From the NCBI GenBank assembly GCA_031292515.1, contig JARLGZ010000017.1, positions 44,108-108,107 on the forward strand: a DNA stretch of 64,000 nt, in the 5' to 3' direction. This DNA comes from Puia sp. (GTDB lineage Bacteria; Bacteroidota; Bacteroidia; Chitinophagales; Chitinophagaceae). This document shows positions 9,081 through 19,300 of the stretch, one piece after another (position 1 is the stretch's first letter; the number at the start of each line of letters is the position of its first letter). Position numbers and translations under genes: made by a program. The notes under the pieces are model-generated. The model ran no database searches. It saw nothing but the letters and a program-made list of their open reading frames with translations, and had not been told where the DNA came from.

Positions 9081-9097
9081 TCGTAATATAGCAATAT
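9081..9097. promoter_or_regulatory. Second putative ArsR operator, upstream of arsC
   Basis: TCGTAATATAGCAATAT differs from the site before arsR by one base. It sits 14 bp before the arsC start in the 49-bp gap after arsR, which suggests arsC has its own ArsR-controlled promoter. Confidence 0.6.
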
Positions 9098-9110
9098 TAA
9101 AATAAATAAC

Positions 9111-9563
9111 ATGCCTAAAATCAAACACAAGGTCCTCTTCGTCTGCATTCACAACTCCGCCCGCAGCCAGATGGCCGAAGCCTTTCTGAAGAAATACGGC
9201 GGGGATCTGTTTGAAGCCGAAAGCGCCGGCCTGGAACCCGGAAAAATGAATCCCAACGTCGTCACCGTCATGCAGGAGATCGGCATCGATCTCAGCAGCA
9301 AGTCCACGCAGGGAGTTTTCGACCTGTTCAGCCGGCACGAACGTTACGATGCCGTCGTTACGGTCTGCGACAAAGAAGCCGCGGAGCGTTGCCCCCTCTT
9401 CCCAGGCATGGTCAAACGCATCGCATGGTCTTTCAAAGACCCTTCTGCCTTTAAGGGTACCCAGGAAGAGGTCCTGCAGCATACCCGGGAAGTCCGGGAT
9501 GCAATCGGCCAAAAGATACAAGACTTTGTCCGGGAAGCCGGACAACCTGGCTACTGGCTGTGA
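9111..9563 (+). CDS. arsC: Arsenate reductase, low-MW phosphatase type
   Basis: Reduces As(V) to As(III) in the cytoplasm, 150 aa. The N-terminal P-loop CIHNSAR (Cys12 to Arg18) is the CX5R nucleophile loop of the low-molecular-weight tyrosine-phosphatase fold. Cys86 and Cys94 ([11 protein letters not shown]) supply the two further cysteines of the thioredoxin-coupled triple-Cys mechanism known from Staphylococcus and Bacillus ArsC; DPSAFKGT follows. It lies between arsR and arsM and has its own copy of the putative ArsR operator. The last codons are the first unit of a 17-bp tandem repeat that runs on past the stop, so the C-terminal GYWL may be a repeat-derived addition. Confidence 0.93.
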   Translation: MPKIKHKVLFVCIHNSARSQMAEAFLKKYGGDLFEAESAGLEPGKMNPNVVTVMQEIGIDLSSKSTQGVFDLFSRHERYDAVVTVCDKEAAERCPLFPGMVKRIAWSFKDPSAFKGTQEEVLQHTREVRDAIGQKIQDFVREAGQPGYWL

Positions 9564-9650
9564 CCAGATAACGGCTGTGACCAGATACTGGCTGCGACTG
9601 GATACTGGCTGCGACTGGATACCGGCTGCGACTGGATACCGGCTGTGATA
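9554..9650. repeat. 17-bp tandem repeat, six units, starting inside arsC
   Basis: Units begin at 9554, 9571, 9588, 9605, 9622 and 9639 (the last is partial); unit form CTGGCTGCGACTGGATA. The first unit contains the arsC stop codon. No hairpin of note. Confidence 0.9.
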
Positions 9651-9730
9651 TAATAGAACGATCATTTACTAGTGATAAACCGATCACTGAATGCCAAACA
9701 ATAATTACTCACTTCTAAATAATATACAGG

Positions 9731-10570
9731 ATGGAAACGACCGAACAGATCAAAGACATGGTTCGCCAAAAATACAGTGAGATCGCCCTGCAGGATAAAG
9801 AAGACAACCAGGCTTCCTGCTGCGGGTCCGGTTGCTGCTCTACCGAAGTCTACAGCATCATGAGCGACGACTACAGCTCCCTCGAAGGATACAATCCCGA
9901 CGCCGACCTGGGGCTGGGCTGCGGTCTCCCCACCCAATTCGCGCAAATCAAAAAAGGCGATGTCGTCATTGACCTGGGCTCCGGGGCCGGTAACGATGCC
10001 TTTGTCGCCCGTGCGGAGACCGGAGAAACCGGGAAGGTCATCGGCATCGACTTTACCCCGGCTATGATCGAAAAGGCCCGGATCAATGCCGAAAAACTGG
10101 GTTACCACAACGTCGAATTTCGCCAGGGCGACATCGAAAGAATACCGGTTACCTCCGCCATAGCAGACGTGGTCGTAAGCAATTGCGTGCTGAATCTCGT
10201 TCCCAACAAAGACGGCGTTATCAGGGAGATCTTCCGGGTTTTGAAACCGGGTGCACATTTCAGCATATCGGATATCGTGCTGGTGGGAGGGCTCCCAACG
10301 AAAATCCGGGAGGCTGCCGAAATGTACGCCGGATGCGTCGCCGGAGCCATTCAAAAAGACGCCTATCTGGAACTCATCACCCTCAACGGATTCCGCAAAG
10401 TCACCATCCAAAAAGAAAAGCCGATCCATCTGCCTGATGATATCCTGCTGCAGTATCTGTCCCCCGAAGAGCTGCGCGAGTTCAGGCAATCGCCCACAGG
10501 CATTCATAGCGTAACCGTATTTGCCCAAAAACCGGCAGAGGCGGGCTGCTGTGGTCCCGATTGCTGTTAA
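9731..10570 (+). CDS. arsM: Arsenite S-adenosylmethionine methyltransferase
   Basis: Methylates As(III) using SAM, 279 aa. The Rossmann methyltransferase core starts at about 76 with VVIDLGSGAGNDAFVA (SAM loop), then GIDFTPAMIEKAR and GDIERIPV. Conserved arsenic-binding cysteines are visible: Cys64 (GLGCGLPT), Cys152 (SNCVLNL) and Cys202 (AGCVAGA). There are extra Cys pairs at 30-31, 35-36 and in the C-terminal tail GCCGPDCC. The order arsR-arsC-arsM-acr3 is a normal Bacteroidota arsenic cluster. Product identity is firm. Confidence 0.95.
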   Translation: METTEQIKDMVRQKYSEIALQDKEDNQASCCGSGCCSTEVYSIMSDDYSSLEGYNPDADLGLGCGLPTQFAQIKKGDVVIDLGSGAGNDAFVARAETGETGKVIGIDFTPAMIEKARINAEKLGYHNVEFRQGDIERIPVTSAIADVVVSNCVLNLVPNKDGVIREIFRVLKPGAHFSISDIVLVGGLPTKIREAAEMYAGCVAGAIQKDAYLELITLNGFRKVTIQKEKPIHLPDDILLQYLSPEELREFRQSPTGIHSVTVFAQKPAEAGCCGPDCC

Positions 10571-10592
10571 AGCCAAGCCTTATCGATCCTTT

Positions 10593-10671
10593 ACGCCCTG
10601 TCGACGACCTACCAATCCTTTAACGCCCTGTCGACGACCTATCAATCCTTTAGCTGCTTATCAATCCTTTA
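10593..10671. repeat. 30-bp tandem repeat between arsM and the next gene
   Basis: Two full units (10593-10622 and 10623-10652, one base apart; core ACGCCCTGTCGACGACCTA) and a shortened third ending at 10671, four bases before the next start codon. All end in CAATCCTTTA. Confidence 0.9.
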
Positions 10672-10674
10672 ACT

Positions 10675-11475
10675 ATGAGCAGACCGGAAACCCCGATAGC
10701 CATTTTGGGAGACAGGAACCCCGACTATTCGCCACACTATGCGATGCAGCATTATTTTTCCAACCGGGGGCTGGAGATTGAATGGATTCCCACGCCGACC
10801 CTCGAGGCAGATGCCGCCCCTCATCTCAACGGTTTTCGGGGGATCATTGCCGGGTCGGGACCCTATCAAAGCAAGCAAGGTGTCATCAACGGGATCCGGT
10901 ATGCAAGGCTAAACAATATCCCCTTTATAGGCAGTTGCAGCGGATTCGGGTACGCCGTGTTGGAACTGGGGCAAAGTCTGACCGGCGCGGCTCATGTCCT
11001 TCATCCCGGTGAAGGCCTGGAAATACCTTCCGGGGAAGACTACCTTCAAAGACTGAACCATTGCAGCGCCGCCGTCCGACCCATACGGTTCGAACTGGTT
11101 CCGGGCACCTTGACCAGCCGGATCTACCGGATCTACGGTCCGGCGCAGGAGGAGCAGGTGGCAGAGGCGCTGGGGAGGCTAGTGGCAGAGGCCAAGGGGA
11201 GGCAGGCGACAGAGGCGCAGACAGTGCAGGAAGAATCTCATTGCGCCTATGGGATCAATCAGGCGATGATCCGGTACTTTGCCGGTCATGGCCTGATCGT
11301 AGCGGCCCTGGATCATGAGAAGGAACCGAAGATCATGGAGTATACCCCGAATGACTTCTTCATCATCATGCTATTCCTGCCCCAGTGGCTCCACAGCCGG
11401 ACCGATCCTCATCCTCTGCTGGAAGCGTTCCTTGAAAAGGCCGTGGGAAACAAGACCGCGATGGCATGGCAATAA
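10675..11475 (+). CDS. CTP-synthase-like class I amidotransferase-related protein
   Basis: 266 aa, resembling the C-terminal glutamine-amidotransferase domain of CTP synthase without the synthetase domain. The start PIAILGDRNPDYSPHYA is followed by the nucleophile elbow FIGSCSGFGYAVLEL (Cys88). The C-terminal position that carries the His-Pro-Glu triad motif in active amidotransferases reads FLPQWLHSR, so both the catalytic His and Glu appear replaced. Residues about 155-190 are a Glu/Ala/Gln-rich insertion. From memory, related proteins are annotated as CTP synthase C-terminal region-related (seleno)proteins, some with selenocysteine; here it is Cys. Its place between arsM and acr3 suggests a link to arsenic or thiol chemistry, but the role is unknown. 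Confidence 0.75.
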   Translation: MSRPETPIAILGDRNPDYSPHYAMQHYFSNRGLEIEWIPTPTLEADAAPHLNGFRGIIAGSGPYQSKQGVINGIRYARLNNIPFIGSCSGFGYAVLELGQSLTGAAHVLHPGEGLEIPSGEDYLQRLNHCSAAVRPIRFELVPGTLTSRIYRIYGPAQEEQVAEALGRLVAEAKGRQATEAQTVQEESHCAYGINQAMIRYFAGHGLIVAALDHEKEPKIMEYTPNDFFIIMLFLPQWLHSRTDPHPLLEAFLEKAVGNKTAMAWQ

Positions 11476-11518
11476 GTTTTTAAAGAATAAATCATGATAA
11501 CAAATCCCTGACAAGAGC

Positions 11519-12568
11519 ATGCAAAAGAAGAAATTGAGTTTCACCGACCGGTATCTCACCCTGTGGATCTTCGGGGCCATGGCCATCGGTGTCGCCCTGG
11601 ACTATTTCATACCCGGCACGGCCGGTTTCGTCGACTCCTTCCAATCGGGAACCACCAATGTCCCGATCGCAACCGGCCTCATTTTGATGATGTATCCGCC
11701 CCTGGCAAAGGTGAAGTACGAACAGTCGGGCAAGGTCTTTCAAAACACCAGGATCCTCACTTTGTCCCTGGTCATGAACTGGATTATCGGCCCCATCCTT
11801 ATGTTCATCCTGTCCATTATCTTCCTGCGCGACAAACCGGAATATATGGCCGGCCTTATCATGATCGGCATCGCCCGCTGTATCGCCATGGTGATCGTCT
11901 GGAATGAACTTGCGGAAGGCAATCGCGAATACGCCGCAGGCCTCGTCGCCCTCAACAGCATCTTCCAGGTTCTCTTCTACAGCTTTTTTGCGTGGCTTTT
12001 TATTACCGTGCTCCCACCCTGCTTCGGCCTCAAAAGCCTCGCCGTCAGGATCAGCATGGGGCAGATTGCCCGGAGCGTCGGGATCTATCTGGGTATCCCC
12101 TTTGGCGCAGGTTTCCTGACCCGGTATCTCCTTTTAAAAGCCAGGGGCCGCGAATGGTATGAAACGAAATTCATTCCCCGTATCAGTCCCCTCACCCTGA
12201 TCGCGCTTCTCTTTACCATCGTCGTCATGTTCAGCCTGAAGGGGCGGCTCATCGTAGCCATCCCCCTTGATGTCGTGCGGATTGCCATCCCGCTTGTGAT
12301 CTATTTCGCCTTGATGTTCCTGATCACCTTCTTCTTTGGGAAGTCCCTGGGCGCCGACTACTCGCAAAACGCCGCCCTGAGCTTCACGGCGGCCGGCAAC
12401 AATTTCGAGCTGGCCATCGCCGTCGCCATCGGCGTCTTCGGGATCGATTCCGGGGAAGCCTTCGCCGGGGTCATCGGTCCGTTGGTAGAAGTGCCGTCGT
12501 TGATCGGCCTGGTCAATGTCGCCTTCTGGCTCAGACGCAAATACTACTCATCCACTCAACCCGTATAG
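11519..12568 (+). CDS. acr3: ACR3-family arsenite efflux transporter
   Basis: Inner-membrane arsenite exporter of the ACR3 family, 349 aa with about ten TM helices. Diagnostic features are [18 protein letters not shown] with the essential Cys121, and [17 protein letters not shown] followed by [13 protein letters not shown] near the C-terminus. It removes the As(III) made by ArsC using the proton-motive force. It lies 43 bp after the amidotransferase-like gene and ends the arsenic cluster. Not the ArsB family, which has twelve helices. Confidence 0.95.
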   Translation: MQKKKLSFTDRYLTLWIFGAMAIGVALDYFIPGTAGFVDSFQSGTTNVPIATGLILMMYPPLAKVKYEQSGKVFQNTRILTLSLVMNWIIGPILMFILSIIFLRDKPEYMAGLIMIGIARCIAMVIVWNELAEGNREYAAGLVALNSIFQVLFYSFFAWLFITVLPPCFGLKSLAVRISMGQIARSVGIYLGIPFGAGFLTRYLLLKARGREWYETKFIPRISPLTLIALLFTIVVMFSLKGRLIVAIPLDVVRIAIPLVIYFALMFLITFFFGKSLGADYSQNAALSFTAAGNNFELAIAVAIGVFGIDSGEAFAGVIGPLVEVPSLIGLVNVAFWLRRKYYSSTQPV

Positions 12569-12870
12569 TCATACAAACGTACAGTTATACAAAAAGGAGA
12601 ATCGCCCTGTTCAGCGATGGACAAGCCAGCCTTCCTGTCCCCGAAGCCTTCTTTGCCGTCATCGACCCCAAAAGCCCGATGCCTGCCCTGCGGAACCGCC
12701 GATAAGGTACGATCGGTTGTTTTTGACGATACTATGTTTTCTCCTGCCAGGGGATCTCGGGCATACTACCCTGAAACCGATGTTTCAGGAATTCCAATCC
12801 GTAAAAAACGATGTGTATCGAAGTCTTCTTAACTTACCGAAAATATCACTTTCTGTCATAAACATCATTT
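12569..12870 (+). other. Gap between acr3 and the two-component system
   Basis: 302 bp. Short open frames on the + strand (for example 12617-12832) have no recognisable domain and composition unlike the neighbours. The final 60 bp are AT-rich and should hold the promoter of the response-regulator gene, but I see no exact TAnnTTTG box. No convincing terminator hairpin after acr3. Confidence 0.5.
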
Positions 12871-13545
12871 GTGAAACTCCTGATCATAGAAGACGAACAG
12901 AGCCTGCTAAAAAGTATTGTCCAATATTTCAACCAGGAAAAGTTCCTGTGTGAAACAGCCGTCTCCTATGAGGACGGCATCCGGAAGATAGAAGATTTTC
13001 AATATGACTGTATCATCCTCGACATCAATCTACCCGGCGGCAGCGGATTGCAATTGCTAAAATACCTGAGACAAAATAAGAACAAAGACGGGGTCATCAT
13101 CATCTCCGCCCGTGATTCACTCGATGACCGGATTACGGGGCTGGATATCGGGGCCGACGACTACCTGACCAAGCCCTTTCACCTGTCCGAACTCAACGCG
13201 CGCGTAAGGGCCCTTATCCGCAGAAAAAAAGCCGAAGGGGCCAGTATATTGGAGACAGGCGTTCTGAAAGTCGATTTATCGTCCAGAACCGTCGTTTCAG
13301 CCGGCCAAAACATGCCCCTGAGCAAGATCGAATATGATCTGCTGCTGTTCCTGATGACGAATAAAAACCGCGTCGTCAGCCGGCAGGCCATCGCCGAACA
13401 TATCTACGACGGCCCCTCCGAACAGGTGCCCTCTTCCGATTTCGTCTACTCCCATATAAAGAACCTGAAAAGGAAACTGAAAGAACGGGGATGCCATGAA
13501 ATGATTCAAACCATTTACGGATTAGGTTATAAGCTGACCCCATGA
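12871..13545 (+). CDS. OmpR/PhoB-type response regulator
   Basis: 224 aa, GTG start (KLLIIEDEQSLLKSIVQYF follows directly, matching the family N-terminus). Receiver domain about 1-115 with the phosphoacceptor Asp in CIILDINLPGGSG and the conserved Lys in DDYLTKPFH; C-terminal winged helix about 125-222 ending in QTIYGLGYKLTP. It overlaps the histidine-kinase start by 4 bp (ATGA). The only adjacent target candidates are the TolC/RND/adaptor genes downstream, so a role in efflux or copper/metal response like CusR is reasonable but unproven. Confidence 0.93.
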   Translation: MKLLIIEDEQSLLKSIVQYFNQEKFLCETAVSYEDGIRKIEDFQYDCIILDINLPGGSGLQLLKYLRQNKNKDGVIIISARDSLDDRITGLDIGADDYLTKPFHLSELNARVRALIRRKKAEGASILETGVLKVDLSSRTVVSAGQNMPLSKIEYDLLLFLMTNKNRVVSRQAIAEHIYDGPSEQVPSSDFVYSHIKNLKRKLKERGCHEMIQTIYGLGYKLTP

Positions 13546-14816
13546 GCAAAACCCTTCAACAAAAGAATACCCGTTATTTACTGATCTGGCTGCCCCTCGT
13601 GTTGTTGACCGGTACCGTATTATTTTATCTGCTGATGAGCGCCCATGCGGGTCATATGGCCGAAGAACAATTGGAACTTAAACAGGAAAATATCCGGAAT
13701 GCCTTCCTGGCCAACCCGGATACACTACCCCGCTCTATTGCCGGCGAATACGATCTGCTGGCGGGAGGCTCCGTCCCGGCCGGTTTGCTGCATAAACAAA
13801 GGGACACGACTGTCTACTACCCCTCCAATAAAAGATGGGTGGCCTTCCGGATATTGACCGAACCCTATACGATAAGGGGGCGGAACTATCAACTCACGAC
13901 CTATATCTCTTCCAAAGAAATCACCCATCTGATTATAAAGGTCTTCATCGCAGAGGTCTTCGTATTTATTTTACTATTGGTCGCCATCGTCATTATCAAT
14001 CGCAAAAGCTCCGGTCTACTTTGGAGGCCGTTCAATGACACCCTGAAAAAGGTAACCGATTACGATATCGTCGACAACGAATCCCTGGCGCTCAGCACGG
14101 AAACCGGCATCCGCGAGTTCGATCAACTGAACCAGGTCGTCGCCACACTCATCGGCAATGTCAACCAGGCCTACCGCAATCAAAAGCAATTTGTCGAGAA
14201 CGCCTCCCACGAACTGCAAACACCCCTGGCCATCATCCGGTCGAAACTCGATCTGTTGATCAATACTCCCCAGCTCACCGAGGAAACGGCCGGCCTGCTT
14301 GCAGATATCACAGAAGCCAATGACCGCTTGAGCCAAATGAATAAAAACCTGCTCCTGCTCACCAAAATCGACAACCACCAGTTTCCCGGCCAGACAAGCA
14401 TCGATCTGTCCGGCGCCGTCGAAAAACTGCTCGCCAACTATCAGCACTTTTATGACGGAGAGTTGCCTCTTGTCTGGAAGTCCATTCAAACGGGTATCTC
14501 CGTGACCGCCAACGCGTCTCTCCTGGAAGTCCTCTTAAACAACCTCATCAACAATGCCTTTGTACACAATATCCCGCATGGGTATGTGACCGTCAGCCTG
14601 TCTCCTCACGCGCTGATCATTGAAAATACAGGGCACCCCATCGCAGGCGGGACAGACCAGCTATTCGAACGCTTCAAAAAAGGGAGAGAGCAATCAAAAA
14701 CAACCGGTTTGGGTCTCTCCCTGGTACAACGAATCTGCAGCATCTATCATTACCGGCTCGTCTACACTCATATGCAAAATATCCACCGGGTCACCTGGGT
14801 TTTTAGTCAGCCTTAG
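13542..14816 (+). CDS. Sensor histidine kinase
   Basis: 424 aa inner-membrane kinase. TM1 about 12-34 and TM2 about 133-152 enclose a periplasmic sensor of roughly 100 residues with no recognised domain. The dimerisation/phosphoacceptor box is FVENASHELQTPLAII; the ATPase domain has NNLINNAFVHN (N box), and TGLGLSLVQRICSIY (G2). The HAMP-like linker is short. Translationally coupled to the response regulator by ATGA overlap. It probably controls the efflux genes that start 90 bp downstream. Confidence 0.93.
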   Translation: MSKTLQQKNTRYLLIWLPLVLLTGTVLFYLLMSAHAGHMAEEQLELKQENIRNAFLANPDTLPRSIAGEYDLLAGGSVPAGLLHKQRDTTVYYPSNKRWVAFRILTEPYTIRGRNYQLTTYISSKEITHLIIKVFIAEVFVFILLLVAIVIINRKSSGLLWRPFNDTLKKVTDYDIVDNESLALSTETGIREFDQLNQVVATLIGNVNQAYRNQKQFVENASHELQTPLAIIRSKLDLLINTPQLTEETAGLLADITEANDRLSQMNKNLLLLTKIDNHQFPGQTSIDLSGAVEKLLANYQHFYDGELPLVWKSIQTGISVTANASLLEVLLNNLINNAFVHNIPHGYVTVSLSPHALIIENTGHPIAGGTDQLFERFKKGREQSKTTGLGLSLVQRICSIYHYRLVYTHMQNIHRVTWVFSQP

Positions 14817-14845
14817 GCTTCCCAAATTCATCCAAAATTGAAATT

Positions 14846-14853
14846 TAGCTTTG
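14846..14853 (+). promoter_or_regulatory. -7 promoter element of the efflux operon
   Basis: TAGCTTTG fits TAnnTTTG exactly. Transcription would start near 14860, which excludes the in-frame ATG at 14838 and supports 14907 as the TolC-family start. Confidence 0.5.
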
Positions 14854-14906
14854 TTGGCTCTGCGTTTGTTTGCCCCGTTTTGCAATGCGAAAGCCAATAT
14901 TTGTCT

Positions 14907-16298
14907 ATGCATATCCCAAAATATCATGTCTTTGTATTGTCCGGCGTCTTCCTCGCCCTCGCGATAGGGTCAAAACCCGCAGCGGCCCAAAAACAGCGCC
15001 TGTCCATCCGGGACGTGCTCGCCCTCGTACCCTCCGGACAGCCCCAGTTGCGGGCCTACCAGGAGCAAGCCGCCGCGGCAGGCTATCATGTCGGCCTGGC
15101 CAAAAACACGCTCGTCCCGGATCTGACGGCGGGCTACCAGGCCGGGTATGCCACCGACAACAATATCACCGGTATGAGTTATCCCGGTCTGCTGATGCCC
15201 CTTTCCGGCCCGGTCTTCGCCGGCAGCTCGGGCAACCTGATCCCCGGCACCGCGCTGGCAGCCTTTCTGCAATGGACACCCCTGACCTTTGGCCAGCGGG
15301 CCGCAGCCGTCGAGAAGGCTGGCGCCCAGGTTAAACTTGCCGGCAGCCATTATGACAATGCCCTTTTCCAGCAACGCTATGCCGGCATTCTCACTTATCT
15401 CGATATCCTCTATCTGCAAAAACTCCTTAGCAGTCAGCAGGCCAATATCGACCGCACGCGGATCGGTCTGGAGCAATCGCTGGTCCTCACCAAAGAAGGC
15501 TTGCGGCCCGGTCTGGATAGCGTGCAATTCCAGTCGTTATATGCGCAGGCCGTCATGGAACGCCTCGGTACTCAACGCCTCTATCAATCCCAGGTGTTGG
15601 AGCTCTGCCGGCTAACCGGTCTGCCCGGAAATCCCGAGGACCTGGTATTCTCCGATACCTTATTGACTACGCGGCTACCGCTTTTGCCGGACACCACCGG
15701 CACCTATACACAAAACCCAGCCTATCAGTACCAACAGGCGCAGGTCGTCCTGAGCACCGCTAACCTTAAACAGGCGGAACGGGCCTGGAGACCCCGGCTG
15801 GACGTATGGGCCAACGCCTATTCCAGGGGGTCCGGTATCGAAGCCGACGGCGCCGTCAATAAATCCGATGGCTGGTCCCTGTCACGCAATAATTATGGGG
15901 CCGGAGTCCAGCTCAGCTTCCCCATTTTGGCCTTTGCCAGGGTGAATCTTCAGAAGAAACAATACCGTACCCTGCTCCGGGCAGACCAGGATCAACTCTC
16001 GCAGGTATCCGTCAACCTGCAGCGACAGGTGGCGACCGCAGAATCCAATTACCGGCAGAACCTGTTGATCGCCGCCCAGGCTCCGGTGCAATCCAAAGCC
16101 GCCGGCCTGTCCTATGAGGGACTGCGACTTAGCTATCAGAGCGGACTCGTCGATTTTACCCGGCTCACGCAGGGACAGTATCAACTGCTGAATGCCGAAG
16201 TCATGGAAGCCGGCGCCTATCTGCAGGTATGGCGATCCCTGCTCGATATCAGCGTATCAAAAGGGAGCCTGGATCTATTCGTCGACCAATTGAAATAA
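14907..16298 (+). CDS. TolC-family outer-membrane efflux protein
   Basis: 463 aa from the ATG at 14907. The protein begins MHIPKYHVFVLSGVFLALAIG, a normal Sec signal peptide, while the ATG at 14838 would put 23 residues before it and precedes the promoter. Two OEP repeats of about 200 residues each form the alpha-helical barrel; SIRDVLALVPSGQPQLRAYQEQAAA opens the first and NYGAGVQLSFPILAFARVNLQKKQY the second. It is the outer-membrane channel for the RND pump and adaptor that follow. The stop codon merges into a short repeat array before the pump gene. Confidence 0.9.
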   Translation: MHIPKYHVFVLSGVFLALAIGSKPAAAQKQRLSIRDVLALVPSGQPQLRAYQEQAAAAGYHVGLAKNTLVPDLTAGYQAGYATDNNITGMSYPGLLMPLSGPVFAGSSGNLIPGTALAAFLQWTPLTFGQRAAAVEKAGAQVKLAGSHYDNALFQQRYAGILTYLDILYLQKLLSSQQANIDRTRIGLEQSLVLTKEGLRPGLDSVQFQSLYAQAVMERLGTQRLYQSQVLELCRLTGLPGNPEDLVFSDTLLTTRLPLLPDTTGTYTQNPAYQYQQAQVVLSTANLKQAERAWRPRLDVWANAYSRGSGIEADGAVNKSDGWSLSRNNYGAGVQLSFPILAFARVNLQKKQYRTLLRADQDQLSQVSVNLQRQVATAESNYRQNLLIAAQAPVQSKAAGLSYEGLRLSYQSGLVDFTRLTQGQYQLLNAEVMEAGAYLQVWRSLLDISVSKGSLDLFVDQLK

Positions 16299-16375
16299 CC
16301 GGATTACAAGAAACAACCGGATTGGAACAAGAATCACCGGATTATAAAAAAATAACCGAACTAATTATCGCCCAC
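16298..16375. repeat. Degenerate ~20-bp repeat between TolC and RND genes
   Basis: Four imperfect units each containing AACCGGATTA or AACCGAACTA, starting at the stop codon of the TolC-family gene and filling the whole gap to the RND gene. Confidence 0.7.
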
Positions 16376-16379
16376 TATC

Positions 16380-19300
16380 ATGAAGTTAATCATTGCAGCA
16401 CTGCGGCACCCCGTCACGATACTGGTAACAGTGATCGCGATCGTGTTTTTTTCTTACCTGGCCATCCGAAACACCCGGATCGATATCTTCCCCCGGCTCG
16501 GCCTGCCGACTGTCTATGTTGCCCAGCCCTACGGTGGTTTATCTCCCGACCAGATGGAAGGCTTCGTCACCTCCTATTATGAGTATCATTTCCTCTATAT
16601 CACCGGTGTAAAATACGTAGACTCCAAAAGCATCCAGGGCGCGGCGCTGATCAAAATCGAATTCAACGAAGGCACCGATATGAGCCAGGCCATGGCCGAA
16701 GTCGTCGGCTATGTCAACCGGGCCAGGGCTTTTATGCCTCCCGGCACGGTTCCTCCTTTTGTGACCCGTTTCGACGCCGGCAGCGTTCCCGTCGGCCAAC
16801 TCGTTTTCAGCTCCGACAGTCGCTCCCTCGGAGAGATATCCGACCTCGCCCTCTTTCGTGTCCGCCCGATGTTTTCCACCTTACCCGGCGTCTCCGCGCC
16901 GCCACCCTTCGGCGGCAACCAAAAGACGGTGGTGGTGACGGTAGATCCTGAAAAGCTGCGCGGTTACAACCTGTCGCCCGACCAGGTTGTCCAGTCCCTT
17001 GTCAGGTTCAACAGCGTTACCCCCGCGGGAAACATCAGCATCGGCGATACCACCTATCTCACGCCACAAAATAGCGTCATCGAGAACGTACAGGATCTTC
17101 AAAGCGTTCCCCTGCAACTCGGCAACGGCCCCGCGGTATATATCAGGGATATCGCCACCGTCAGCCTGGGCGCAGACATCACCACGAGTTATGCGCTTGT
17201 CAACGGCAAACGATCGGTTTATATCCCGGTCACCAAGCGGGCCGACGCCTCTACCTGGGACGTCGTGCAACGGGTGAAAGCCGCTTTGCCGGATATGCAG
17301 GCCGCCATCCCTTCCGATATCAAGGTGACTTACGAATTTGACCAATCCGGTTATGTCATCAACTCCCTGAAAAGCCTGCTCTTTGAAGGGGGCCTGGGCG
17401 CCATCCTTACCGGCCTTGTAGTATTGCTGTTCCTGCGTGACGGCCGCGGCTCATTGATCGTGATCCTAACCATTCCTCTTGCCCTGCTGTCCGCCGCTAC
17501 TTTGCTCTACCTTTTCGGACAGTCCCTCAATATCATGACCCTCGGCGGCCTGGCGCTCTCTGTCGGCATCCTCGTCGACGAGGCGACCGTCACCATCGAA
17601 AATATTCACCGGCACCAGGAAATGGGCAAAGACAAGGGCCGGGCCATCGCGGATGCCTGTATGGAAATCGCCGGGCCAAAACTCTTAATTCTACTGAGCA
17701 TCCTGGCCGTATTCGTGCCCGCCCTCTTCATGACCGGCGTGCCCCGGGCGATGTTCCTGCCCCTGTCCCTGGCGGTAGGTTTCGCGATGATCGCTTCGTT
17801 CCTGCTATCCCAAACCTTTGTGCCCGTCGTTGCCAACTGGATGCTGAGACATCATTTAGGAGGCGGGCGCCCCTCCGCCTTTGATCGTTTCAAGGCCCGT
17901 TTTACCCGCGGCGGGGAGCGTTTTCAAGCCAGGTATGTCCTGTTTACCGGAGTCTTTGTATTCGTGTCTATCGGCCTTGTGTGGCTCCTGACCGGCTCGA
18001 CCGGCACGGAACTCTTCCCCGGCACCGACAGCGGGCAGGCCCAGGTGAGATTGCGCCTTCCCGTGGGCTCCCGTTTCGAACGAACCGAAGACGCCACCCG
18101 CAAACTGCTTGCTCTTACCGACAGCATCGCCGGGAAAGGGAATGTGGACATCAGCTCCGCCTTCATCGGCACCCAACCCGCCAGTTATCCCGTCAATTAT
18201 ATCTATCTATGGACCGGCGGCCCGAACGAATCCGTCACCCGGATCAAACTGAAGCCCGGCGCCCTCCCTATCAACGACTTCAGGGAGCGGCTCCGTTTGG
18301 CCGTGGCGCGGGACATGCCGGGAATAAAAATATCGTTTGAACCCGGCGATATCGTAGAACAGGTGCTCAACCTCGGGAGCAATAATCCCGTCGAGATAGC
18401 CATCGTCAACCGAAATCTTGACCAGGGGAAAAAGACCGCGCAGCAACTCCTGCAAAAGCTATCCGGCATTCCTGAACTGCGCGACCTTCAGATCGCCACG
18501 CCTCTTGATTACCCCGCCATCAAACTCGATGTCGACCGGATAAGAGCAGGGCAGCTGGGCATCTCCGGCGATGAAGTCGCCCGTTCCACGGTTGCGGCTA
18601 CCTCGTCGAGCCGGTTCACCTCTCCCAGCTATTGGTTGGACAGGACTACCGGTACCGCCTACCAGGTGCAGGTCCAGTATCCCTCTTACCGAATGAACAG
18701 CACCTCCCAGCTCGAAGCCATCCCCGTCTCTTCCGGTGCAGGCGGTCGTACCCACAACCTCGGCGAACTCGCCAGCTGGAAACATATCACCGTTCCGGGT
18801 GAATACGACCGGTTAAACCAGCAGCGGTATATCACCATTACCGCCAATATACAGCCCGAAGACAAGGGCGCGGTATTCGCAAAACTGCGCCGGGCCATCA
18901 CGGAGATGGGGAAACTGCCGAGCGGCGCCAAGATCCTGCTCAGGGGTCAGTCCGATCTCTTAGACCAGACTCTGCAGAGCCTGCAATCGGGGCTTATCGT
19001 GGCCATCGTCATGATCTTCCTGGCCATGGCCATCTATTTTCAATCGTTCCGGATAGCCGTCGCAACCTTGTCCATTATACCGGCCGTTATCGCTGGCGCC
19101 CTGTTGCTGCTCTGCCTTACCGGTAATACCCTGAATATCCAGTCCTATATGGGCGCCATTATGGCCGTAGGCGTCGCGATCGCCAACGCAGTGCTCTTTC
19201 TCACCAATGCAGAGCAGCTGCGTAAGTCCGGAGGGGCCCCCGGATTCCACATGACCGCAGCCGGTAACCGTCTCCGGCCGATCGCCATGACGAGCACCGC

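Noticed and set aside
9554..10671. Tandem arrays as a CRISPR
   Set aside because: Units are contiguous without unique spacers, too short, and no cas genes are present.
12516..12953. A 145-codon frame between acr3 and the response regulator
   Set aside because: It overlaps both genes in another frame and has no domain or plausible start; the residue mix is unlike neighbouring proteins.
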